NCBI GenBank assembly: GCA_017893485.1
Contig: JACEHZ010000592.1
Location: forward strand, 806,001-870,000
Direction: 5' to 3'
DNA length: 64,000 nucleotides
Source of the DNA: Hemerocallis citrina
Lineage: Eukaryota; Streptophyta; Magnoliopsida; Asparagales; Asphodelaceae
The notes under the pieces were generated by a model. The model ran no database searches, had not been told where the DNA came from, and was given only the letters and a program-made list of their open reading frames with translations. The translations under genes were made by a program, and so were the position numbers. Below are positions 56,270-64,000 of the stretch, piece after piece. Within the stretch, counting starts at the first letter, position 1; the number at the start of each line of letters is the position of its first letter.

Positions 56270-57025
56270 CTTTGAAGAGAGTGTAAGGAGCAACTCTATG
56301 GAAGAGTTTTGAGCTCCGAACTCGCTTAGAAGAGGCCCACTTTGGAAGCAAGCGGGTGAAGAGCTCGACTCTAGGAGAGAGCCATCTGGAAGACGAGTTT
56401 TGAGGAGCAACTCTAGGAGAGAGTTGTGAGCTCCGAACTTGTTGAGAAGAGGTCCGCTTTGGAGGTGAGCGGAGCGAAGAGCTCGGCTCTAGGAGAGAGC
56501 CATCTGGAAGATGAGTTTGAGGAGCAACTCTGGGAGAGAGTTGTGAGCTCCGAACTCGTTGAGAAGAGGTCCGTTTCGGAGGCGAGCGGAGTGAAGAGCT
56601 CGGCTCTAGGAGAGAGCCATCTGGAAGACGAGTTTGAGGAGCAAATCTGGGAGAGAGTTGTGAGCTCCGAACTCGTTGAGAAGAGGTCCACTTCGGAGGC
56701 GAGCGGAGTGAAGAGCTCGGCTCTAGGAAAGAGCTATTTGGAAGACGAGTTTGAGGAGCAACTCTAGGAGAGAGTTGTGAGCTCCGAACTCGTTGAGAAG
56801 AGGTCCGCTTTAGAGGGAGCGGAGTGAAGAGCTCGACTCTAAGAGAGAGCCATCTGGAAGACGAGTTTGAGGAGCAACTATGGGAGAGAGTTGTGAGCTC
56901 CGAACTCGTTGAGAAGTGGTCTGCTTCGGAGGCGAGCGGAGTGAAGAGCTCAGCTCTGGGGAAGAGCCATTTGGAAGACGAGTTTGAGGAGCAACTCTAG
57001 GAGAGAGTTTTAGCTCCGAACTCGC
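56270..57025 (-). repeat. Element C array of about 117-bp monomers
   Basis: Six to seven monomers (GAGGAGCAACTC recurs near 56404, 56519, 56636, 56752, 56870 and 56986), homologous in reverse to array 1 of element B. Each contains TCCGCTT...-type and GGCTCT...AGAGCC inverted pairs. The short open frames in both strands are repeat by-products. Confidence 0.9.
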
Positions 57026-57044
57026 TATTTAAGTGACAGAATCA

Positions 57045-57515
57045 ACGGTTGTGGGAGCAGTTCCGAATGGCGAACCACTTCTAACCCGCTGAAGAGCAAA
57101 TTATTTGAAGAGGAATCGAGCCAAGTGTTGGACTCCGAACCATCGTTAGAGTTATTCAACGGTTGTGGGAGCAATTCCAAGTGGCGAACCACTTCTAACC
57201 TGCTGAAGAGCAAGTTATTTGAAAAGGAATCGAGCCAAGTGTTGGACTCCGAACCATCGTTAGTTATTCAACGGTTGTGGGAGCAATTCCGAATGGCGAA
57301 CCACTTCTAACCCGCTGAAGAGCAAGTTATTTGAAGAGGAATCGAGCCAAGTGTTGGACTCCGAACTCGTCGTTAGAGGGATTCAACGGTTGTGGGAGCA
57401 ATTCCGAATGGCGAACCACTTCTAACCCGCTGAAGAGCAAGTTATTTGAAGAGGAATCGAACCAAGTGTTGGACTCCGAACTCGTTGTTAAAGGTTAGTA
57501 AGTTGCGGGAGCAGC
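57045..57515 (-). repeat. Element C array of 112-115-bp monomers with conserved hairpin
   Basis: Four units (GGTTGTGGGAGCA at 57047, 57161, 57273 and 57388), homologous to the half-unit of array 2 in element B. Each has an eight-pair stem read on the sense strand as AACTTGCT-CTTC-AGCGGGTT or variants (plus coordinates 57083, 57197, 57309, 57424). Confidence 0.88.
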
Positions 57516-57807
57516 CATGTAGAAGAAGCTGGACTCCGAACCCACCATTTAAGAGAGTCGTGACTCGGAGAGATAGAGAAGCAAGAGCAATAATTTTCAA
57601 TGGAAAGATGTAAAGTTTTATCGAGATAAACTAAGTGGCCACTTCAATAAGGCGAGCCATTATTACATGCTGTTGGCCGGGTTACAAGCATCGGTCTTAT
57701 TGAAAATCAGGATTATACTTCTACAATAAGGTGAAGACCTCTTGGGAGGAGCTGGGAGATTCTGAGTCTTGAAGCTCGGCGGGCCCTTCTGTTCGTTTGT
57801 AAGCTCC

Positions 57808-59604
57808 TCAGGGGGGAAGCTCGGCCCCCTCTTTTTGGATGAACTTGGTCAGGTGCCCCCGCTGTATGAGTTCTTCGATCTCCTCCTTTAGAGCCTGACA
57901 ATCATCCGTGTCGTGGCCGTGGTCCCTGTGAAAGCGGCACCACTTATCTTTGTTCCTCTTCTTGCCAGGTGTATTCATTCTCGGGGGAGCGCGGAGGAGC
58001 CCTTACTTGTCCACCTCCATAAGAACTTCTGATATATTGGCAATGAGGGGGGTGAACTTCTCAAACTGAGGAGTCGGGCGACGCTTTCCATTGCCGTCCT
58101 TCTGGGATTTTTGGGACCCCTCTTCGCTTGTGCTCTTCCGTTTGTTCCCGGAAGATGTCTCCTCAAAGCCCGGGAGATTCTCGGCTTCTTCGGCCCGAAT
58201 GTACTTCTCGCTCCTAAGAAGGAGGTCGGCGAAATTATGTGGGGGCTTCTTGGCAAGGGAGGAGCGAAGGCTAGAGTTGAGGACGTTCGATTGGAAGGCG
58301 GCCGCTGTAACAGGCTGATCAAGGGAAGCGATGGATCTCACTTCTGCAGTGAACCTCCTCACATAGTCTCTCAACTTCTCTCCCTTCTCCTGGAGGAGCT
58401 GGAGTAACGAGATGTTGGTCTTCTCCGTGCATCTGCTACTCACAAAGTGAGTGATGAAGAGGGTCTCGAATTGCTCGAAGGAGAATATGGAAGACGGGAC
58501 GAGGCGGGAGTACCACTCCCGAGCCGAACCCTTAAGAGTGGCGGGGAAGGTTTTGCACAGCAAAGCATCGGAAGCTTGGTGGATTAGCATGAGGGTCTTA
58601 AAGCTTTCGATGTGGTCCACGGGGTCCGACTCCCCCGAGTAAGTTTCGAACTGCGGGGGTTCGAAACCTCTTGGGATAGGAGCTTCCATGATGATCCGGG
58701 AGAAGGGAGGTCTGCTCGGGCGGATGGTCCTTCCTCTTAACTCCTCATCCTTGTCTATTCGGTCGATGCGCCTCTCCATCTCGTGGAAACGGCGGTAGAG
58801 AGCATCGTCCCTTCGACGATAGTCAAACGAGCCTCTGGACTCGTCTTCATAGGAAGGGGAGCGACGACGGTAGCTCTGGGAGCGGCGAGGGCTAGACATG
58901 CGCTGTTGGTTGCTAGGAGCCGGAGGAGGAGTTATGGACCAATGGCGAGGACTTTGAACCCGTGGAGGGGTAGGAGCCCTCTGAGCATTGTTATTGTTGG
59001 GTCGGAGGTTGAGGGCTTGCAACACCGTTGCTTGGAACTGCTGGAACTCGGCACGGGTGATGGGTGCCTCATCGTTCCTCGGATGTTGTCGACCGGCAGG
59101 GGAATGAGGTCTTCTCCTATGGTGTTCGGGGGACTCTTTCATCCCTCTTCGGGTAGGGGACCTTCTGTAGTCTCGGCGGTGAGGAGATCGCTCATCCGAA
59201 CGCTGTTGGCGGGAGGCTCCCTCTCGGGCCCGCTTTTCGTCCAGACGGCGGCGAAGATCCTCATCCTTCTGCCGATTGAGGATGGTATTGCGGAGGTCGG
59301 AAACTCGAGGATTGTGGGAGGCCATGGAATCCAAAGAGGCATTGTGTATCGAAATGCGGTCCTGATGGAGGGGTTGCTTCTGCGGGTTGGGACGCGGAGC
59401 CCCCACACCGGCATTCTGAGGACCGGCGGGACCCTTAGGGGGTTGCTGATTCTGAAGTGGAGGCTGATCTTGTTAAAGAGGGTCTTCCGCTTGGAGAGGA
59501 AGTTGCCCCTGCTGCTGAGCGGGTTGGATGGGGACTACCTCTTGCTGATCAACGGGATTGGGTCCACGGTTGGACCCTCTGGATCTTACTTTCCTAGGAG
59601 GCAT
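57808..59604 (-). pseudogene. Element C gag (Tat-like Ty3/gypsy), two in-frame stops
   Basis: Frame from ATG at 59604 (MPPRKVRSRGSNRGPNP) to stop at 57808, about 598 codons. In-frame stops lie at 59473-59475 (where element B has Gln) and 58003-58005. The longest uninterrupted part is 59406-58003 (467 residues): an Arg/Pro-rich N-terminal third, then the Retrotrans_gag core (FETYSGESDPVDHIESF, LKGSAREWYSRLV, FEQFETLFITHFVS, EKLRDYVRRFTAEV). After the second stop the family's Cys/His segment follows (KDKWCRFHRDHGHDTDDCQAL, then EEIEELIQRGHLTKFI). Gag would form the particle that packages element RNA. The protein ends without running into protease or reverse transcriptase. Possible stop readthrough is unproven; simple decay is more likely. 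Confidence 0.9.
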
Positions 59605-59656
59605 GGTTGGAGGAGAGCTGACCAACGGGAAGAGGGGAGGCTGCTATTCGTATGTT

Positions 59657-59673
59657 TCCCACAGACGGCGCCA
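59657..59673 (-). other. Primer-binding site of element C
   Basis: Sense TGGCGCCGTCTGTGGGA, three bases from the 5' LTR, identical to element B. Confidence 0.8.
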
Positions 59674-59676
59674 ATC

Positions 59677-60269
59677 TGTTACCGCTGAATCTGGTGTGGG
59701 GGTAAACAGACAGTATTTGTGGATTCTTGGAAAACCTGAATAGCAAACACCTAACCTGTTCCACCGAAGTTTGACCGTTGACTCCCGTCGTTCACCTGCA
59801 AAAAGTACGAAACACCGGGATGGATCCCGGCGACGCACCCTCCGACGCTCTTGTCAGTAATCTGAATGATTAAGAAAGAGCTTTTTTATTGGAAAAGTAT
59901 TGATTACCTCTTAATGGAGATGGATGGGGGGTATTTATAGTCGCCGTTAGGGTCAGATTAGGAATGTAATCCCTGTGATTAGATAAGGAATGTAATCCCT
60001 AATTCCCGGTGAGAGGATAGTCGCGAATCAGGCCCGTTGATTTGGTTCAATCAGAGATCCTAATTCTATCCTGTCGGACTGGGTTTGTATCGGGTCGGGA
60101 CCCGTACCCAGTTGAGGTGGATCCGTTCGCGGGTTATTGGATCTGTGAGAAGGAGACCCAGTACCCGTTTCGGACCCACTTGTATGTAAAATTACCGTTT
60201 TACCCATGAGCTTTAAGATTCGTGTCCGATGTGAACGGTCCCGATTTAATCCTATTTTTAGCCATATCA
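59677..60269 (-). repeat. 5' LTR of element C (593 bp)
   Basis: Plus-strand TGTTACCGCTGAATC...TAGCCATATCA. About 96-97% like 49767-50358 by eye. TATA motif TATTTATAG (plus sense) near 59932. Confidence 0.9.
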
Positions 60270-61167
60270 TGATCCAAACCAAATTCATAAAAAACAGTCA
60301 TGCCTAGAAGGAAGGATAAGCTACTGGTCAATTAGAGAACAATTATAATAGAATATCAATTCCTAGTTATTTAAATTGTGTTATAGAAAATGGCCTAAAT
60401 GGTCACTCAATTTCTTACTAATATCTCATAAGAAATCATCCGATACTAATACTTGAAATCTTAAGCTTGGTTTTAAGTTTTAACAACCTCAAATCTCAAT
60501 AGAAATTGCGACTTGCAACTTCAATATCAAATTTTCTCATATTCTCAAATATCAAACTTCAAACCTAGATCCGCAGCATCCGCTCATATTCTCAACAATC
60601 ACAAATCTTTTTTTTTTAAATATTTTTTTGAACAATCTCAAATCTCAAATAATTATCTCATATTCTTAAATATGAAGTATACCTGACTTTGACTGGAGGA
60701 AAAGGATTTGAGAGAGGGATTGAGGATTTCGAAGCTAGGTTTTGGAGGAGATTGGGAAAAGATAAAAATAAAAGAAGAAGAGAGCAGCGGAAAAAAAAAA
60801 GAGAGCGGATCGGGCCGAGTAGTGTGTGAGTATTGGCATCAGGGAAAGCAGGTTATATGGGCTTACATTTTAAAAAAAATTAGAATAATTATTTTTACAA
60901 AGGAGCTGCCCAAGCCCAAGGGGAGCAACCGCTCACCCTGAGCTTGGTGTCGCTGCGCCAGTATCGCCAACCACCTTCATCCGCTGGGACACTCAATTTC
61001 ATCTTTAGATCTCACATAAGCTGAAACATGGTTTAGTTTGAGTTAGAGTTAAATATTACAGTATCATTTGATTATATGCAACTTTGAAAACCCTAAAATT
61101 AAAATTTTCATTGAACCCACTGTTTTTTTTATAATTTAAAATTTTTGAAACAATGTTGTAGCCACAC

Positions 61168-61168
<1 letters not shown>

Positions 61169-61264
<96 letters not shown>
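61169..61264. repeat. (AT)n microsatellite followed by (GT)n
   Basis: About 80 bases of alternating AT then 16 of GT. A likely polymorphic site. Confidence 0.95.
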
Positions 61265-61358
61265 TAATTTGAGATTTCTTTTGTGCAAGCAGAATGTGAA
61301 CTCCCGACCTCTTACTCTTCAGCCGAGAGGTTTACCAGTGGACCACACTGACACTTGA
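61265..61358 (-). mobile_element. Possible tRNA-derived SINE head
   Basis: The minus strand reads TGGTCCACTGGTAAACCTC followed by GAGGTCGGGAGTTCAC, resembling RNA polymerase III A and B boxes about 25 bases apart. The downstream (AC)n/(AT)n run would be the tail. The A box has one mismatch and no target duplication was found. Confidence 0.4.
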
Positions 61359-62857
61359 ATTGATCCACTTTTAATCTCATATCTCCCTTAGGATTTTGAT
61401 TTTTTTTTTCTTTTTCTTGGATCAATTGTATTTGTATGAAGTTTTCAAAAATGCATCTCCATTACTTTTGATAATTGATGATGGCTGTTGGCAACAATGG
61501 TGGGAGGCAACAATGTCACGGACGATTGTGGTAGTCAGAGATGATGGTGGGGTTCATGGAGGTGGTGAGGTGGTTGAATAGGAGGAATGCTGTTAGTTGT
61601 AAGAGGAGAGAAAGAGGAGACGGGAAGTGCGGAAGAGAAGGAGGAGGAGGTGAGGTCTGGCAGTCGCATAAAAGGAGGAGAAGCAAGGAAGGAGGTGGAG
61701 GTGGAGACACTGTGGAGCTTGAGGTTGTTAGCTTGGAGAGAAGAATGTGAACATTGATGGTGGTCGTGAAGGTGAAAAAAGAGATGGGGACACTATGACT
61801 ATGTGGGAGGAGGATGCACTATAGAAAGAAAGATAAAGAGAAGATGAATAGTTTTTTTTTTTTTTTTAATTTGACTTTAAAATAAGAAAGATAAGTTGGC
61901 ATTATTCATATTAATTAAAGTGTCACATTATAGGACACATATGTTTGAGCACAAACAGAGTACAAAAAAAGTGAGTATGAATAACATTACTCATTTGGGA
62001 AAAGAAATTGGATAAATTTCACCTTTTAGTGTTCACAACAAAATATTTCTCTATAAGATTATTAGGGAGTTCACACAAGTTATTACACAACAGAACGTGA
62101 AAGAATCAGCTTTTTTATATTAGTCTTCTTGTTCTGCTGAGTTTGAATTCTTGGTCTATCATTTTTGACTTGTATGTTCTCTTTTTTTTCTTTCTATAAC
62201 AGCTCCATCACCACCACCATGACCTAAATCATCCCCTTCATCACCACCTTGATCATGCTTGTCTACTTAAAGTATAAAAGGAATAGAGAAAGCTTTCACC
62301 CCCCCTTCCTTCCTCCTCCTCTTATAATGTCACCAACTATCTGATGCCCTAGCCTCTTAGTTGAATATGAAGACGAGAAGATGGGATGCGGGATCTCAAT
62401 TTTGAGAAAAAATAGAATTTGGAGAAAAATTAAGGTTGGGGGAAATTTGGGAAAGAAGATGAAATGGGTAACATGGGGGGAATTGAGTGAAAATGTAGAG
62501 ATAATGTCAATAGCTCATGCAGAGCGTGTAAACAATTAACTAATAAGGTTTTGATGACGGGGTGGTTTACTTCAACAAAAAATAAAGTTTTGGGGTTTAT
62601 GCATTAAATCATAGTTGTGGTAGTTTTCTAAAAAAATGTCGTTATATGACAGTTTTTTGTAATTTAGCCTTACTTAAAATACCCTTTCACGAAGCTGTAA
62701 CTTCTTACATGTACATCCAAAATGAGTTCATAAATTGTTTTCTTTTTGTCAACATGCTCATATTTGAGTGTGCCATGGTTCACTGTTTAATGAATTTTAT
62801 TTACATATATAGTTTTCAATACTTAAAAAATAAACAGAGAAAGGAAGGGGAGTTATT

Positions 62858-63221
62858 TGTTGAAATCATATTTAGGGGAAATAAATATTTCTCTTATCTT
62901 TTTATTTCTCTACTGTATACAACTATATATAAGAATTACATTCTTAGAGAAGAAGGGAGATTGAGAGAAAATTGGGAAGATGAGAGATTTGGGGAATCTG
63001 TTTTCTATAGATTAGGAAACAGAATATATGTTAATATATAGTAATTGTATATTCTGTTTCATAATCTATAAGAAACAGATTTTCCAAATCTCTTATCTCC
63101 CCAATCTTCTCTCAATCTCCTTTCTTCTTCTGCAAGAATGTAATTCTTATATATAGATGTATACAGTAAAGAAATAAAAAGATAAGAGAAATATATATTT
63201 TCTCTAAATCTAATTTCAACA
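62858..63221 (+). repeat. LTR of element D, itself a long palindrome
   Basis: Starts TGTTGAAATCATATTTAG and ends CTAAATCTAATTTCAACA. The left arm (62858-63024) and the reverse complement of the right arm (about 63050-63221) agree at roughly 90% of positions around a ~25-base loop. Confidence 0.88.
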
Positions 63222-63233
63222 TGGTATCAGAGT
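63222..63233 (+). other. Primer-binding site of element D
   Basis: TGGTATCAGAGT directly after the LTR, matching the initiator-Met tRNA end. Confidence 0.85.
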
Positions 63234-63408
63234 CTAACCAGATCTAGGCTAGTTGAAGAAGAAGAAGAAGAAGATGTGATTGGATCTGACACCTCCATCC
63301 CGATCCGATCCCGACCAAACCCTGATCCCCGAACATCCTCATCCACCCCGATCCCGACCAAATCCCGATCCCCGAACATCCTCATTGACCCGATCCTCGT
63401 CGGCCCCG

Positions 63409-63640
63409 ATCTTCGTCGACCCCGATCCCACAGCCCTTGTCACCCCACCGTCGACTCACCCCTGAGCCCTAAGCAGCCGCCTTTGCTGGGCCGACCCACA
63501 GATCGACAACAACGACAGCAACTCATCGACCTCGATCTTCATCGACCCCGATCCCACAGCCCTCGTCGCCCCATCGTCGACTCACCCCTGAGACCTAAGC
63601 AGCCGCCTCTGCTGGGCCGACCCACAGATTGATAACAATG
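63409..63640 (+). repeat. 126-bp tandem duplication in element D leader
   Basis: GATCTTCGTCGACCCCGATC at 63409 is repeated as GATCTTCATCGACCCCGATC at 63535, each running on to CTGGGCCGACCCACAGAT. It is 126 bp, so frame is kept within the Pro/Arg-rich 118-codon frame 63276-63632. Confidence 0.85.
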
Positions 63641-63786
63641 ACAAAACCTCCCCGTCGTCCACCCGTCGTCCTCCTTATTCTCCTTACCCGTCGTCCGCCT
63701 GCAGATTTACCACTCACCCTCCTTACCCTCCTTGACTTCCCACCTGTCGTCCCGAAGCCTGATCAGATCAAGATCCGTTGTTGTTC

Positions 63787-64000
63787 GATCCAGATCCACT
63801 GTTTGTTTGTGCTGCTAACTTGGATAGTACACCGATTATTGTACAATCTGAGAATTCCGCCTTTATTGTAAGGATAATTCTTAATGAAATAAACTATGAT
63901 GTTTGGACTCAATTGATGGAGATGCATATTGCTAGACGTGAAAATATCCAGTATATTCAAGGAGAGACTAAAGTTCCCGCTGAAAGTGGTGCTTCCTATG
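63787..64000 (+). CDS. Ty1/copia gag N-terminal fragment, runs off window
   Basis: This frame reads NSAFIVRIILNEINYDVWTQ, then LMEMHIARRENIQYIQGETK, the usual start of plant copia gag (DUF4219/UBN2 type). It is open to the window end. The true start codon is not certain: the Pro-rich frame from 63276 is in a different phase and stops at 63632, so either a frameshift or a non-coding leader separates them. Confidence 0.75.

Larger units (their letters stand above)
49767..60269 (-). mobile_element. Element C: 10.5-kb gag-only LTR retrotransposon, relative of element B
   Basis: Minus orientation: 5' LTR 59677-60269, primer site 59657-59673, gag 59604-57808, arrays and 3' modules, AT-rich region, polypurine tract, 3' LTR 49767-50358. 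The flanks TTATC (49762-49766) and TGATC (60270-60274) match at four of five bases. LTRs differ at roughly twenty sites by eye, so C is older than B. No pol domain is present. Nested inside are a PIF-type MITE (50502-51372) and a solo LTR (53041-54767). Tat-like TR-GAG is the best family guess. Confidence 0.88.
60275..62857. other. Intergenic DNA with microsatellite
   Basis: AT-rich DNA without a recognisable gene. It contains the (AT)n run and a SINE-like head described separately, a GGAGGTGGAGGTGG-like patch near 61540-61740 and CCACCACCACC near 62205-62230. Small frames here have no family resemblance. Confidence 0.45.
62858..64000 (+). mobile_element. Element D: 5' end of a Ty1/copia retrotransposon
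   Basis: A 364-bp LTR (62858-63221) is followed at once by a Met-type primer site and then coding sequence that ends in a copia gag N-terminus running off the window. The TGTTG...CAACA LTR ends and AACATGGTATCAGAG junction are typical of plant copia. The 3' part is outside the window, so completeness is unknown. Confidence 0.85.

Noticed and set aside
58783..59688. 301-codon plus-strand frame
   Set aside because: Exact antisense of the gag of element C, which matches a known family; the plus frame is a shadow.
61265..61358. A true tRNA gene on the minus strand
   Set aside because: A and B box-like motifs are present but no acceptor stem or full cloverleaf can be drawn; a SINE head is more plausible.

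Overview
This is a stretch of plant nuclear DNA, most likely from a eudicot. Two host genes have many short exons, GT-AG introns and AT-rich intergenic DNA, and both match plant protein families. Everything between them is layered transposable-element sequence. There are no bacterial genes, operons or CRISPR arrays. The species cannot be named from the sequence alone.

Layout. 1-6124 is a gag-only, minus-strand LTR retrotransposon (element A) whose 3' LTR is cut by the window edge. 7456-10228 holds four exons of a PER1/PGAP3-like GPI-remodelling gene; its signal-peptide exon is not found, and element A lies just upstream. 12240-14054 is a decayed Ty1/copia fragment. 14055-30067 is element B, a 16-kb plus-strand LTR element with TGAAC target duplications. 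B carries only the start of gag, followed by about 11 kb of tandem arrays, and a 3.8-kb solo LTR is nested inside it. 31668-31982 is a hAT-type MITE, and 32319-33705 is a long foldback transposon built from nested palindromes. 35040-39659 is a complete seven-exon nucleotide-sugar transporter (UTR2-like, 349 aa). 40363-42539 is a cluster of small DNA transposons. 44754-48043 is a second solo LTR, next to a broken RPA2 (RPA32) gene at 48121-48770. 49767-60269 is element C, a minus-strand relative of B with a nearly complete but stop-interrupted gag, the same kinds of array, a nested solo LTR and a nested PIF/Harbinger-type MITE. 62858-64000 is the 5' end of a copia element whose LTR is itself a palindrome.

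How the parts relate. Elements B and C share LTRs, the TGGCGCC-type primer-binding site, the polypurine tract, gag and the 3' repeat modules. Neither has protease, reverse transcriptase or integrase, so both must be mobilised in trans (TR-GAG-like, probably of Ty3/gypsy Tat type). Their interiors have expanded into satellite-like arrays with periods of about 117, 214 (2 x 107), 71 and 70 bp.

The most unusual signal is in these arrays. Individual monomers keep short stem-loops whose two arms change together, with G:U intermediates, both between tandem copies and between elements B and C. That pattern suggests selection or copying at the level of a folded transcript. Several unrelated elements in the window (the foldback, the PIF MITE and the copia LTR) are also built from repeated palindromes.

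The host loci appear shaped by these insertions: PER1 lacks its first exon here, and RPA2 carries nonsense mutations and a solo LTR on its 3' side.
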